Shown here: one piece after another, positions 1-11,890 of the stretch | Numbering within the stretch: the first letter of the stretch is position 1 | Layout of the letters: every line of letters starts with the position of its first letter | Assembly: GCA_015680685.1 (NCBI GenBank) | Contig: MNCI01001928.1 | Location: 1,282-65,281, forward strand | DNA length: 64,000 bases | Direction: 5' to 3' | DNA from: Gnetum montanum | Taxonomy: Eukaryota > Streptophyta > Gnetopsida > Gnetales > Gnetaceae | Notes under the pieces: generated by a model | What the model was told of the DNA's origin: nothing | Seen by the model: only the letters and a program-made list of their open reading frames with translations | Database searches by the model: none | Position numbers and translations under genes: made by a program

Positions 1-56
1 AGGTCATAAGTTCAATTCTACAAGTTAGCATTGAGTTATAAATCAACAAAAGCTTT

Positions 57-799
57 GTAAAAGGGAATTCTAAAATTGGTCCAATAGATCATAAGTCTCA
101 AAGGATGTAAGTAAAAAATTTCAATTTTATTAAAATATATATTATAAATGTAAAGTAAAATTCTTTAAAAATGTGAAATTTATAAGAGAATGTAATGTTG
201 AAATGAAATAATATGTCAAAATGATTTTGTTGGTATTTCAGATAATAATAATATTGTTAGATCCCAAAAAATGAACAAAAATATAAAAACAAAGCCTAAT
301 GGTTTTGTGGATATCTTTCCAGGTTTTTATCCTTACAACTAATTCTAAAAAAGCTCCCCTCTAAGATAGGAAAATGATTAGGCCTTGCCCTTATTCAAAA
401 GCACCCTCATGAGTTCTATAAAAGGGAATTCTAAAATTGGTCCAATAGATCATAGGTCTCAAAGGATGTAAGTAAAAAATTTCAATTTTATTAAAACATA
501 TATTATAAATGTAAAGTAAAATTCTTTAAAAATGTGAAATTTATAAGAGAATGTAATGTTGAAGTGAAATAATATGTCAAAATGATTTTTTTCTTATTGC
601 CAAATTAAGCTTGTTATATTCAAATAATAATAATATTGTTAGATCCTAGAAAATGAACAATAATATAAAAACAAAGCCTAATGGTTTTGTGGATATCTTT
701 CCAGGTTTTTATCCTTACAACTAATTCTAAAAAAGCTCCCCTCTAAGGTAGGAAAACGATTAGGCCTTGCCCTTATTCAAAAGCACCCTCATGAGTTTT
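57..799. repeat. Two-copy tandem repeat, units of about 361 and 382 bp
   Basis: Copy 1 (about 57-417) and copy 2 (about 418-799) are near-identical. Both begin with AAAAGGGAATTCTAAAATTG and end near GCACCCTCATGAGTT. Copy 2 carries about 21 extra bases near 590-620, so the offset shifts from 361 to 382. There is no long open frame. The unit is AT-rich and unrecognised; it could be an LTR fragment or a local duplication. Bases 800-1050, up to the LINE, hold only an AG/CT-rich stretch (about 828-860). Confidence 0.85.
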
Positions 800-1049
800 C
801 ACTTCTTACTAAAGGGTTTCTTGTAAAGAGAAAGAGAGAAAGCTCTCTCTAAATAAAAAATAAAATATCAATCCGAGAGAGAGAACAAATAGCATTATTA
901 ATTTTAGTGAGCTATATCAAGTTATAAAGAACAAATAAGCATTTCAAGGGAAGGGGTAGACCTTCTAGTGGTATTATTTGTTTAATTAAGAATTCTAGAT
1001 ATGAGTTCATTAAGGTATACAAAATTGATGATAATAACTAATATTTGTG

Positions 1050-3990
1050 GGTTCAAGTTCAAGGAATTTGAGAGATTCTTTATATTGCTTTCTGTTATTT
1101 TGCTTCAAGGGATTCTTCTATCTACAATTCTGCTAATCTTTCATGAGAGCATCCTTTTTAGTACCTAGGTCAGGATGTTGCAAAATTCTCTACGCTTACT
1201 AAGGTTTTTCTTTATGGGGATTTTAATGCTCATGTTAAACAAAGTCAAATTCAAAGTCTTATTTGGAGTTCTCAATTAAACTTTAGTGAATAGCTTTATT
1301 TAGTTCACAAAAGGTCATCTGTTGATCATTGTACTAATCATAGGGGTATTCATTTCCTAGAGTGGGATCATTTCTTTGATTTTTTAATCCTTAATGGTAT
1401 CAACAAATTTTCTTCATCATCTCATTTTACCTTTTATTGGCCACCAAGGTAACTTTTATATTGATCTTCTTTTGTCTACTCATAATAATATAGATGTAGT
1501 AAAAAACTTTCAAGTGGGAGAAAAACTTCTAGAATCTCCTCATCATTACTTGAACTTCATTGTTCTTGTTTCAATTCACCATATTCATTTCAAAAAATGC
1601 AAAACTTGTCATCTCACAAAAGACCTTCATTAGGATCTTCAAATAAGTGTAGCTAATATGTTTGCCAACAATGACAATGAGGTAGATTTGACTAATGTTC
1701 TTTTGTCTACATCTACTTAGATGTAGATTAAGAAGAACCCTGCTTGTAGAAAATCTTGGTTTAATGTTGGCTGTTTGATAGATTATAAGGATGTTATAGC
1801 TTCACATTTTGATGTTTCAATGTGAAAGAATTATAGAAAGCTTATTCGTTTTAAAAAAAGAAAATTTATTAAAGAAGAGCAGTGAAGAATGATTCGTGAG
1901 CTTCACTCAAATCCAAAGAGCTTTTGCAATTTTTTATTGAGATAGACAACAACATGGTTGAGATTTTTCCTTATCTACTATTCAAACTTTTTTCAATGAC
2001 ATTTTTAATCAAGAGGCTTCTTGATTATACAAGATAACTCTAATGTTATTGAGTTATCCCTCAATGACATTTCTATAGGAATTCAAAAATTATCTTCTAG
2101 GAAAGGTGTTGATGTTAATGGATTATATGTAAAGCTTCTTAAATGGGGTGGTCCATTGGTGTGGAAAGCATCTTGCAATCTTTTTAATAAAGGGCTTTAG
2201 CATGGTTTGGATTGCTCTTGGTATTCTAGTTGAGTAGTCTTGCTTTTCAAAAAAGGAGATAGGATTGATCTTAATAATTACCAATTGATTATAATCAATT
2301 TAGTTTTCACTAAGCTTTTGGGTACTATTTTGGAGGATAAAATTAGTTCATGGGCAAAAATGCAAGGTCTTCATGCTTAGTTACAAGCAAGCTTCAAGAG
2401 GAATCATTCTAGTATAGACCATCTAATAACTTTACACTATTATGTAGAGAAAGCAAAAAAGGTCAAACCATACAACTTTTATTTGTTTTGTTGATTTCTC
2501 CAAGGTTTATGATTTTGTTGCTCAAGATAAACTTTGGAAGAGATTAGATAACATTAACATTCCACTAGATCTCCTTTTTGGTACTAAAAAGAATCTATGA
2601 GATGGTTAACATTCTTATTGAAGATAATGTTACTAGAGAAGAAACAATTATCAACAACTCAGTTGAAGTTAAACAAGGTTATCCTTTGTCCCCTACACTT
2701 GTTGGCATATTTATAGATGAATTGGAGGAATAGATGCAAAATGTCTTTAATCATGGTATGTTAATGAATGGACTATTTTTGAACATGCTTCTCTTTGTAG
2801 ATGATGCAACCTTGATTGAAAAATCAACTACAGGATTAAATTATATGCTTCAAATTTTCCATGACTATTGCAACCATTCAGATATGAAAGTTAATATTGA
2901 TAAAACTAAAACGCTAGTTTGTGGTACTAGAAATAGAAATTAAAAATTTTTCTTTGAAGAGAAAAGGGTTGATATATGTGAATCTTATAAATATTTGGGA
3001 GTTGAATTTGCCAGTAACTATAGTTGGAGTATCCTTATTGCTAAAAGGGTTTCAAGTGGCATGCGAGCTCTACTTGCTCTAAGAAATAATTATAGTAGGA
3101 AATAAATTTTTGCATGGGAGATTAGAAGGAAGCTTTTTCACAATCTTGTTCAACTTGTATTATTATATGGGTATGTTGCATAGGGACCTTCTCTTTCCAC
3201 ACATAATTGGAAAAAATTAGAACATGTTCAAAAATAGTTTCTTGTATGTGAATTTCAAGTGAAAATGCAGACTTCTTATGATATCTTACTTTTAGAAGCA
3301 TATTTACTTCTTCTTAAAGTTGAAGCCCTTTCTTAATTTATTGCTTATACTTAAAAGTTAAGTCACATTGAGGAAGTTAATTATGCTAAGGAGATAATGA
3401 ATGTTACACAAGAAAATGGATAGTTGCATCAAGCAAAATTATGGCTTTAGTCATGGAATATTATTATAGAGGATCTTCCTTTAAACAAAAGGCTCTTTTG
3501 GAAAACTAGAAAAGAAAAAGTCTTGGCTAAAGTTTAGTTGAACATGTTAGGGAACATGCATTTTTATTTACATTCCGGTAGAAGAGTTTTGTCATCTAGT
3601 ACTCAACAGTATCTATTCTCAACTATTCCTATTCATTTAAGGAATCAAATTGCTAGAGCAAGAATGAGCCCTTATTATCTCCTTATTGAGACAGGTTGTA
3701 AGATCAATTTACCAATAGAAGAGCGTTTTTGCAAACCATGCAAACAAAGCATAGAAGATGATGAACATATTTTTTTATTTTGCCCATCTTTGGCTCACAT
3801 TTGATTAAATTATACTATTAATTGTAATATGTTGATTGCTTTCTTTCAAATTGACCTTATTTGCTTGGGGCATTACATCAATGATGTTTTCAACTTTCTT
3901 TAACACTATGTTGAGGTATTATAACAATTCGTCAAATCCTTTGTGATTTCTTGGACATAATAAAAATTTCTAGTTTCCATTTTCCAAAAA
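1050..3990 (+). mobile_element. LINE (non-LTR retrotransposon) relic A
   Basis: The pieces run in the order expected for a plant L1-type ORF2. An APE-type endonuclease remnant contains GDFNAH near 1215-1230. Reverse transcriptase follows from about 2080, with the catalytic box FVDDATL near 2790. A C-terminal Cys/His knuckle CKPCKQSIEDDEHIFLFC lies at about 3729-3782. Stops and frame changes are frequent. No ORF1 is visible upstream, so the copy is probably 5' truncated. The 3' end is placed near 3990, after an AATAAAAATTT-type tail; no clean poly(A) or target duplication was found, so both borders are approximate. It shares protein motifs with the two other LINE pieces in the window. Confidence 0.8.
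2080..3804 (+). pseudogene. LINE reverse transcriptase and C-terminal zinc-knuckle region, decayed
   Basis: Open blocks at 2734-2943 and 3538-3804 are separated by stop codons. The first holds the RT palm segment with VDDATL, followed by a helix whose key words are MLQIFHDYC and NIDKTK; the frame resumes after a stop with SYKYLGVEF. The second ends in a CxxC...H...C knuckle typical of the C terminus of plant LINE ORF2 proteins. A second aspartate follows the first in the YxDD-type box, so the catalytic pair survives although the frame is broken. Upstream, 2080-2730 encodes RT finger motifs in several frames. Non-functional. Confidence 0.75.
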
Positions 3991-4179
3991 GAATACATTA
4001 ATCATTGTTAATTTTGATGAGCAATGTTGAATTATAAAATTCTAATTTGAGTATATGTCTTGAAAATAAATATTATTTTAAATTTTTTTTTTCGATTTCA
4101 ACACCACCCTTAAAAAAGAGAACTTAAGTTGTGCTTTAACATGAAACATTGTTGCTAAGGGACTTCCCTGAAAAAGGAG

Positions 4180-4250
4180 AGAACGATGGCGTCGTAGCCT
4201 TACTTGGGCAGTTAACCCCTAAAGACTAAGGGTTCAAGCCCCTCCACCTT
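4180..4250 (+). repeat. tRNA-like / SINE-like remnant with possible Pol III A and B boxes
   Basis: A B-box match GGTTCAAGCC begins at 4231 and a partial A-box TGGCGTCGTAG at 4187. The 44-bp spacing is what a tRNA or tRNA-derived SINE would have. The A-box match is imperfect and the cloverleaf stems do not pair convincingly, so this is not called a functional tRNA. T-rich runs near 4313-4345 could be Pol III terminator-like tail sequence. It sits about 450 bp upstream of the kinesin start. Confidence 0.3.
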
Positions 4251-4439
4251 CAAAGCATGAAAGAGTCGAAAATTTAACAATCTTATACGTTACGAGGGTT
4301 TGCAAGGCACTCACTTTTTTTAATTTTTAACCTTTTTTTTTTCCAAAATTAAAATTAAAATTTAAAAATTAGCACGGAGGGTTGAAGCCAGGGGGAGGAG
4401 GAGGAGGAGCGGGACAGAAAAAGAAAAGAGTTTGAATGT

Positions 4440-4691
4440 CGTAACTGGGGTTCCACCCGTTACTCTAACCTCAGCCACAGCCAGAGCCAGAGCCAGCGTC
4501 CGAGGATTAGCCTTTATTTCAAACTAGGCGTTGCCGCGCGCAAGCATTAGAGCCAAGCAAGCACACGACACGACACGACACAGGCCGTAGCAGCATTCTC
4601 CCAAGCATCGGAGGAGCCGCCAACAAAACACAGGCCGCAGCATCACTCAATCATATTTTGTCGCAGATATCGAACTTCCTTCCTTCGCAAA
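4440..4691 (+). promoter_or_regulatory. Probable proximal promoter and 5' UTR of the kinesin gene
   Basis: The base composition changes here: this stretch is clearly more GC-rich than the AT-rich sequence on either side. It contains a short AGCCAG-type hexamer repeat (about 4475-4496), a CGACA pentamer repeat (about 4564-4582) and two near-copies of a CACAGGCCGxAGCA block. No convincing TATA box is seen. CCGTT at 4457-4461 is the reverse of AACGG, the core of the mitosis-specific activator element known from plant G2/M genes, but the flanks do not match the full consensus. No in-frame upstream ATG opens a long ORF. Confidence 0.4.
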
Positions 4692-7600
4692 ATGGTGCCT
4701 TATTCATTCCTAATTTCAGTGATGCTTTTATCATCGCCGAATGTTTGTATTGGTTTTTGTTTCGAGTTTAGGGGCCCTTGGCACCTGTTTTGTGCTTTTT
4801 CTGTGCAATTTTCGTTTTTGGAGCAGCGTTTTCGGACTTTTAGGTTAACGTTTTTGGATTCATTTGATGAACCAGCTTGTAAGCACGCCGTCTGTTCGAT
4901 TGCTGTAAGCAACGATGCTGTTCCTTTAGGCACTGTTTTGTGCCCCGATAAGTCTAATCCCTCGCGTTTTGTACTCTTTATGAATACGATACTTCGTGGT
5001 AAAAGTAGAATCTATTTTCTTCGATTTTGCGTTCTTCGTCGGATAATGAGGACACGAAAAAGAGATTATTGACCGAACACTGCCTTTTCGCGCTGAAGCT
5101 TTAGTTGTTAACCTAATGGATTTGTATGAAATTCAGATATTCGAAAGTTTCTTTCTATGAGATGCAATGAGTATGGAAAATCATCAGAATTTCTGTGCTA
5201 GTAGGGAAAGAATTTGCCTGTTATAATTATTGCATGCTGTCTGGTAATGTTTTGTGTATTTTGTGAAATGTATCATAGAAAAAGAGCACGTCCGTGTGTC
5301 GGCCGGAAAAGAAGAGGAAAGTTTCTCCCCATGAAGTGCTTCAAAAACCAAATTTCCGAGAGCCACTCTCGCTTATTTCCCAAAATCTGTCAACTGAAGA
5401 AGTTTTCCAGTGTGGCAGCATGAATGGTCATGAGGAGAGTGCTGAGATAATGATGACAACAAGGGAAATTGAATCTCTGTTAAATACTAGAATGACAGGA
5501 AAAGCAAAACATGATACGAAGGTATTCTGTCAGGCATCTTATTAAGAACAATTTTTGAAAATTTATTGTCATTTTTTAAATCAACATATAATTAATGAAT
5601 GTGGTAATACATATTGTAATGTTTGAGGTTTAATAGGGTAAACTAGAACAAATGATGGATTACATCAAAAAGCTTCGAGCTTGTTCCAGATTCCTTCTCA
5701 AAAAGGAGGCCGGATATATAGAACACAACAAACAGCTCATGGATGAAATCGAAGAACACAAGCGTAAGCAGGAGGAAATTGGTACGTAGAATGTAAAGTA
5801 CTTGATAGTATCTTGTTACTGCGCTAAAAGCACACCAGTGATATTGTGATCTTTGATTTGGATAATTGAAGTTGAAGTTGAAATCTTAGAAGAATTGTTG
5901 TTTTGGTAAGAAATGAATCTGCAGAGAACCGAACAGTGCTAACACATGTTTTCGGAACGTTAGAAAAGAAATACCTTTCTTTCACATTTTCTCTTCATAA
6001 CATAGTGAGTTTAAGTTTGAAATATTTTAGTTTTTAAAATATTGAAGGCCATCCTCAAACTAACACTATTGAAATGTCAAATATAGTTTGTCTCTATGAT
6101 CTCTAATAGTAGGCCATTTGTATCATTTTTGACTATTCATATAGTTTACACCTTTAAGGTCCAACTTGAGAACCACTGATTTGTCTTATTTCAAAATTCT
6201 GCCACAATCTAGTCCCTCGATCATTTTCATGATTCATGGTGATGTCCTGTTCCCTTATGTTTTGGATGCCCGTTATAGACAGCTTTTTCCCCTTGGCTTT
6301 GAGGGAATCATTTATGAAGAGGATTCTACTTGTGCTGAATTGCTGTTCTATTATATTTTTAAAACATTTTGGATAGAAGTATTAATTGGTTAACAGGCAT
6401 CGTATTTATTATTGAACCGGTAGAAAAAGAAAATTTTATTAATTGGAAAATTTAGATTTATATTGAATCGAGGAATTTCTGGGGATCACAGAGATCAACC
6501 AAGCACCATGATCAAAGATCCGTGACATAAGCAGAAAATCTAAAATTTCTTTTAATACATAAAATGAAATAATCTCCTTTAAGGGATTAACTTATTCCCA
6601 TATTTAATGCTGATGTTTATTAAAATATCAAACTTTTGGATGCCAGTTTGGGATGCACATATGTTTGATCCTTTTTCAAGAATCCAAGGTTGACATCATT
6701 GCGTTCTATTACTATTTACTTTTTTTTTAAAAACGGCTGGAGGCCCAATGCTCATCTGGCCAAGTGAGTTACCGAGCTGGTAGATGAATGAAAGCCTAAC
6801 GTCTTTTAGAGCGGGCCTTATGACCAATAAACAAGCCCTATTACTATTACCAGAAAAGAGTTTATTGGCCCACGAAAAGAAAAAGAAATGTGATTGTTCA
6901 AATATTATCCTATTTCAGTTTGCAGTTTTCATCATTATAGATTTGGTTGCATATAGGAAACTTGAATTATAGCTTGAATTGTAAATATCACTTGCTTTAG
7001 TAGCTTGATTAACCATCATAATTTGCATTCACTATCAGTTTCTACTTTGAAGCTCGAAAATCAGAAATTGGAGGATGAGATGAACAATCTTAAAGCGAAG
7101 TGTCTATGTCTTGAAAAAGACCTTGTAGCAGTCAACGATAAAGAAAAGGTAATAGTTTTTCATAGCTGGAGAGATGAGTATCATGAATCAAATGCAGCAC
7201 TTTCCTTTTACAATGTAAAATTTTCTGATCTATAATTTTATTTGGCATGCACTTTCTTCAGGACCTCCAACTACAACATGATAGTGATTTAGAAGCATTA
7301 CACACTGCCGAAGAAAAAGAACAAAAGCTTGCCGCTGAGATAGAGCAGCTCAAGGGTTTTGTAACTGCATCCAATGATCAAGTATGCAACTATTTTGATT
7401 ATGTGTTCCGCTTTGGCATCTTCAATTTTGCTGTCAAAATGTTCATTGTCAACAACCTATCTTCTCATTATAAGTAAAAATGCAGAGAGCAGTGGTTTTA
7501 ACTAGTTTGATCCTCTTATAACAATGCAGATCAAATCTCTAAATGACATGAACAGACGACTTACTGAATATAATACAAGCCTCCAAGTATACAACACAAA

Positions 7601-10600
7601 ACTGCAAAATGATGTTGCTACTGCTACTGAAGAAACTATGAAGATCAAGCAGGATAAAGCTACAATTGTTGAAACTCTTGGTACAGTTAGATTCAATGCA
7701 ACTAGTTTGCAAGCTCAACTTGACAAAGCTAAGGTTAGTTGTCTTAAAGTATTATTTTAATGATGATTTGAGATTCATTATTTCTGTTATCAGAAAAATA
7801 GATTCAAAGCATTCTTTTTATTTTAATGGTTTCAAACCAGACATAAGATAACTTCCAAAGGAAAATTGCTTTTGGACACATTATCTTAATTCATACTTTT
7901 GACCTTAAATATGGTATCAGGAATCTCTTCTTGAGGGCACCAAAGAGAGAAATGCTTTAGCTGAACAGAACGAACAATTAAGGATGGAGCTTCAGAATGT
8001 AAAGGCAGAGAGAGAACAGTTCTTCATTCAAATTCAAGTTCTGACAGAGGAAAATGCCAACTTCAAAGACTTTTCTCTAAAATCAGCTAACGAAATGAAG
8101 GATCTTACTTCCAAAGCAACAGCACTTGAGGTATCAGTATATATATTGAACAAATTGCCAAAACAACGTGTGGTTTTCCTAGTTTGCAACATCTGCTTAG
8201 GATGGTTTTTATATCAACATCCTGTTATGTGAACAAGTACAAAGGTTATTAATAGGTCGTTACTTGAAATTTATCTCTGGTAGCTGTGTGTAGCAGCTAG
8301 AATGTCCCTGTCCTACACATGATGTTGATATAAAAACCATGCAAAGCACCTCGATTTTCCAAATGTAGACGAATCTTCTCAATTATATACTTCAATTTTT
8401 ATTTTTCTTTGAAGGTCAATAATGGTTGTAATACTATTGTAGGAGAGTGCTGGCAATCAATTCGAAGAAATACAAAGACTTCAACAACAACTCAGAACTG
8501 CAAATGAGAAGCTCAAGGTTGGGGACAAATTTTTCATAATGATGTTGAAACGCATCATCCGTTAAATCAGTCATGTCAACAGTAATGCCTTTCCTTATTT
8601 AACCATCAACAATGTTTTGGTGGTACGTTTGTTTCAGATGACAGATGAATTTCTTGCTCAACAAAGGCAACAAGGGGTTGGATACATATCTCAGGTTCAG
8701 GATTTGCAGGCTCGACTTGCAGCAGCTGAACATCAGTTGAATGAAGGGGAGGTGCTTCGACGGAAATTGCACAACACTATTCAGGTATCTATCACGGTAT
8801 CATAGACTCTATCTATAATGCAACTTTTTTGGGCATTTTTTCTGTTCAATATTTTCTGTCCAAGTAAAATGGCCAGCATTTTTCTTAAATTTCTTATTTA
8901 TTCAAATAGTTTTTTGGTCCCCATTCTATGTGTATTAATAATTATTTCAAATCAGTAAGGCAAGTTCTTCACATTGTGCTTTAGACTGTTTGGGTATTTA
9001 GTCCAGTGGTTAGAATTGCTTACCTAGATCATTATATTTTACAGTATTATTACATTGGTTTGGATTTCAAGATCCTGTTTTGCATCTAAGGAACCAAGTA
9101 CATAAAATAAAATGATGATAATGAATTTGCATTTCCTATGGCAGGAACTTAAAGGGAACATACGAGTGTTCTGTAGAGTGAGGCCATTGCTAGCGGAGGA
9201 AGCGTTAGGTTCAGAAATTCCAATTGTGGATTACCCAACATCTATGGATCTTCAAGGGCATGGAATTGAACTGATTGAACCCCAGCATGGTATACCTTGT
9301 CTCATATTTTCCCGCTCGGAGTCTTGAAATTTTCATCATCTCACTCCAGGCTGTCCTATTATATTTCCTTACCAGGTCAAAAGTACTCATTTTCTTTCGA
9401 TAAAGTATTTGGGCCGGAGGCTACTCAGGAAGACGTATTTATTGATGTATCTCAGCTTGTACAAAGTGCATTGGATGGTTACAAGGTAAATAGGAGTTTT
9501 TATTTTATATTTCCATAAAATATTGCTATTGATATCAATAGTTGCCTTTTTCCCGGTCTTGATATGTAACTCTTTTTCCAAAAACCTTTAGTTCGGTAAT
9601 GATTTTAGATTGCAGTTAAAAAAATGAAATATTCGAAAAATTACTTTGATTATAAGAGAAAATAAAAGAACTATATTGAAATTGTTGGTACAACCCAATA
9701 GGGATTTGGTAAAATGTTATTTCCCGCTTGGTTTCAGGAAGATAACAAAACGATGAAAATATTTCAAAAATACTAATAGCGAACTGTCATGTTGTTGGCG
9801 TACAAGCATGATATTTTTTTTTCCCAAAAATCTAAGGTTCATTTGACTTAGTAAAAGACTCTATAGCCATAGAGCATCCTGTGGAATTCGAAATAATTCG
9901 GTATTAAGGTAAACGTGTTCGCAAGTGCAAATAGTGCTCGAGTTAGAATTGTCTGGTCACCTTCATACCCACTGCCTCTGCATAACAAGAGATGCTACTT
10001 AATTGTTTTAATGAGGATTGGCAGAAAAGCAAGGGACCGTGCTATACTAGGCATTTGATTTCTATAGTTATGCATTGTGATGGGCGTTAAATGTCATAAA
10101 ATCATTCCCACAGTTATTTCCCCTTTGTCTTTGCGATTGGATAAATTGTTAGAGAAGTTTACGACATCTAGCTCCGCTTTGCTATAGACATTCTAATTGC
10201 TGTAACCCAGGATAGTCCTTTTTGTGAAATACGTACTGCATTTCTTTTAAACCATTGACAATGGATGGTAACCTTTTGCATTATGTGACATATACATGCT
10301 TCGGCCTACGAGTCAAAATGTACTACATCCCTCTTTTTTTACCTGTGGTTTAATGATCTCTTGTTCGTGCAGGTTTGCATCTTTGCTTATGGTCAAACAG
10401 GGTCTGGCAAAACATACACTATGCTTGGGGATCCGAATGAAGCTTTGAAAAAAGGCTTAATACCACGGTCATTGGAGCAGATATTTCAGGCCAGCCAAAC
10501 ACTGCGCTCACAAGGCTGGAATTTTACGATGCAGGTGAATGAGGAACGATGCAATATATTTATTTCTTATTTTTGATGTTTTGGTCTTCAGTAAACTAAA

Positions 10601-11729
10601 CTTGAACTGGAGACTTCTAATTGTCTTATTTCATCCATGCTGTTCAGGCGTCAATGCTGGAAATATACAATGAAGCCATTCGTGATCTTGTGAGTACTCG
10701 TACAAATTCCCAAGATCCTGCAAAGCAACATGTCGTCAAGCATGATGCCAACGGTAACACCACTGTGTCAGATCTTACACTTGTACAAGTAACAAACTGG
10801 GATGAGGTTTCTTCACTGCTAAAGCAAGCTGCCCAGAGCAGGTATCTTCCCAAGCGTTTTGTTCTCGTCCTCTGGAAGCAATTGCAAGTGGTATGGATTA
10901 GCAGTCTTTACAACTGCCGTATTAGTAGATTATTAATACTGCTGTTTTTATTAATGCAGAACAGTTGGAATGACTGCAATGAACGAGCAATCTTCTCGTA
11001 GCCACTGTGTATTCACCCTCCGAATTGCGGGTGTAAATGAGGTAATTCCCTTATAGTATCAATGGTAATCTGCATTACACATGTAACTTCCTATATTTCG
11101 AAATGTATAAGAAGATGCCGAAATGCGAAATAAAGGTATAAAATACTGTTTGCAGGATACAGAACAGCAAGTTCATGGTGTTCTAAATCTTGTTGATTTA
11201 GCGGGGAGCGAACGGCTTTCAAAGAGTGGAGCAACGGGTGAACGTTTGAAGGAAACCCAAGTATTTCACAATCCCCTTTTTATCACTTAATGATTATTTT
11301 GAACGACTGGAATGAGATGTTTAGCACTGATCAATGTTTCAGGCCATTAATAAAAGCTTAGCAAGCTTGGGAAATGTAATTTTGGCCATAGCGAACAAAG
11401 AGCAGCATGTTCCGTATCGTAATTCCAAGCTAACCTATCTTCTACAGGTGCGTATCTGATGCCTGTAAAACTGTCTTTGCTCATGTTTGCATCATGTGAA
11501 TGATAGTTTTATAATAATTTAAGCTTTGTGCATACAGCCATGCCTAGGCGGAGATTCCAAGACTCTTATGTTCGTAAACATTTCTCCGGATAACAGATCG
11601 TTTAATGAGTCGTTATGCAGTCTGAGGTTTGCAGCCAAGGTCAATGCATGTGAAATCGGTGTTCCAAGGAGACATACGCTCAGTAGAATCAGCGACACTA
11701 ACAGTCGATTAAACACTAGCACAAATTGA
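4692..11729 (+). CDS. KIN14 (ATK1/ATK5-like): Kinesin-14 with C-terminal motor, ATK1/ATK5 type
   Basis: Minus-end-directed microtubule motor; family members focus spindle and phragmoplast microtubules. Coding exons from splice sites and phase: 5279-5521, 5637-5781, 7039-7148, 7262-7381, 7530-7733, 7921-8130, 8443-8517, 8638-8784, 9145-9289, 9376-9485, 10373-10534, 10648-10841, 10960-11041, 11156-11260, 11343-11447, 11538-11729. All phases agree and give 782 residues plus a short first exon, close to about 790 in Arabidopsis ATK1/ATK5. In the 782-residue numbering: basic PEKKRKV near residue 10; coiled coil about 60-415, with [12 protein letters not shown] as in ATK1; motor about 419-760 starting [16 protein letters not shown]; Walker A GQTGSGKT 510-517; switch I NEQSSRSH 630-637; switch II DLAGSE 663-668; a tail of about 20 residues follows. 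Exon 1 is uncertain: ATG 4692 with an in-phase donor near 4719 is possible; otherwise translation may start at ATG 5421. No motor key residue is missing, so the gene is probably functional. Confidence 0.93.
8195..8347. repeat. Intronic inverted repeat with 20-bp perfect arms
   Basis: In the kinesin intron 8131-8442, ATGGTTTTTATATCAACATC at 8202-8221 is exactly reverse-complemented at 8321-8340. The arms are separated by 99 bp, and similarity continues weakly outward (TGCTT...). The loop holds a second small inverted repeat (TAGCTG/CAGCTA near 8281-8300). It could be a short MITE-like insertion or a hairpin-forming intron segment. No clear target duplication was found. Confidence 0.7.
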
Positions 11730-11890
11730 ATCATGTTAACTCTAGTTTATCTAACTCAGTAAATTCGTTTCTAACATCCTCCTACGAAAAGTTTTACTTT
11801 GAGGGGTTTTGTATTATTAAATAACTTGTGGGGGAGTCTGATTTCATGAAATCTGCTTTGTGTGTCTTAAAATAAAAGTGTGTATTATAC
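11730..11890 (+). promoter_or_regulatory. Kinesin 3' UTR with AATAAA poly(A) signal
   Basis: The stop codon ends at 11729. A canonical AATAAA lies at 11871-11876, about 145 bp downstream, followed by TG-rich sequence, which fits a plant near-upstream element. A cleavage site near 11890-11900 is inferred, not seen. Confidence 0.55.

Noticed and set aside
4187-4250. Functional tRNA gene
   Set aside because: Acceptor and anticodon stems do not pair; kept only as a SINE-like remnant.
4692-5072. 126-codon frame starting [10 protein letters not shown] as a separate gene
   Set aside because: It overlaps the kinesin 5' region, is hydrophobic only through T-rich sequence, and its later part looks like the first intron of the kinesin gene.
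6720-6870. A SINE in kinesin intron 5782-7038
   Set aside because: Some tRNA-like words (GAGTTACCGAGCTGGTAGA) but no properly spaced B box and no tail; too weak to list.
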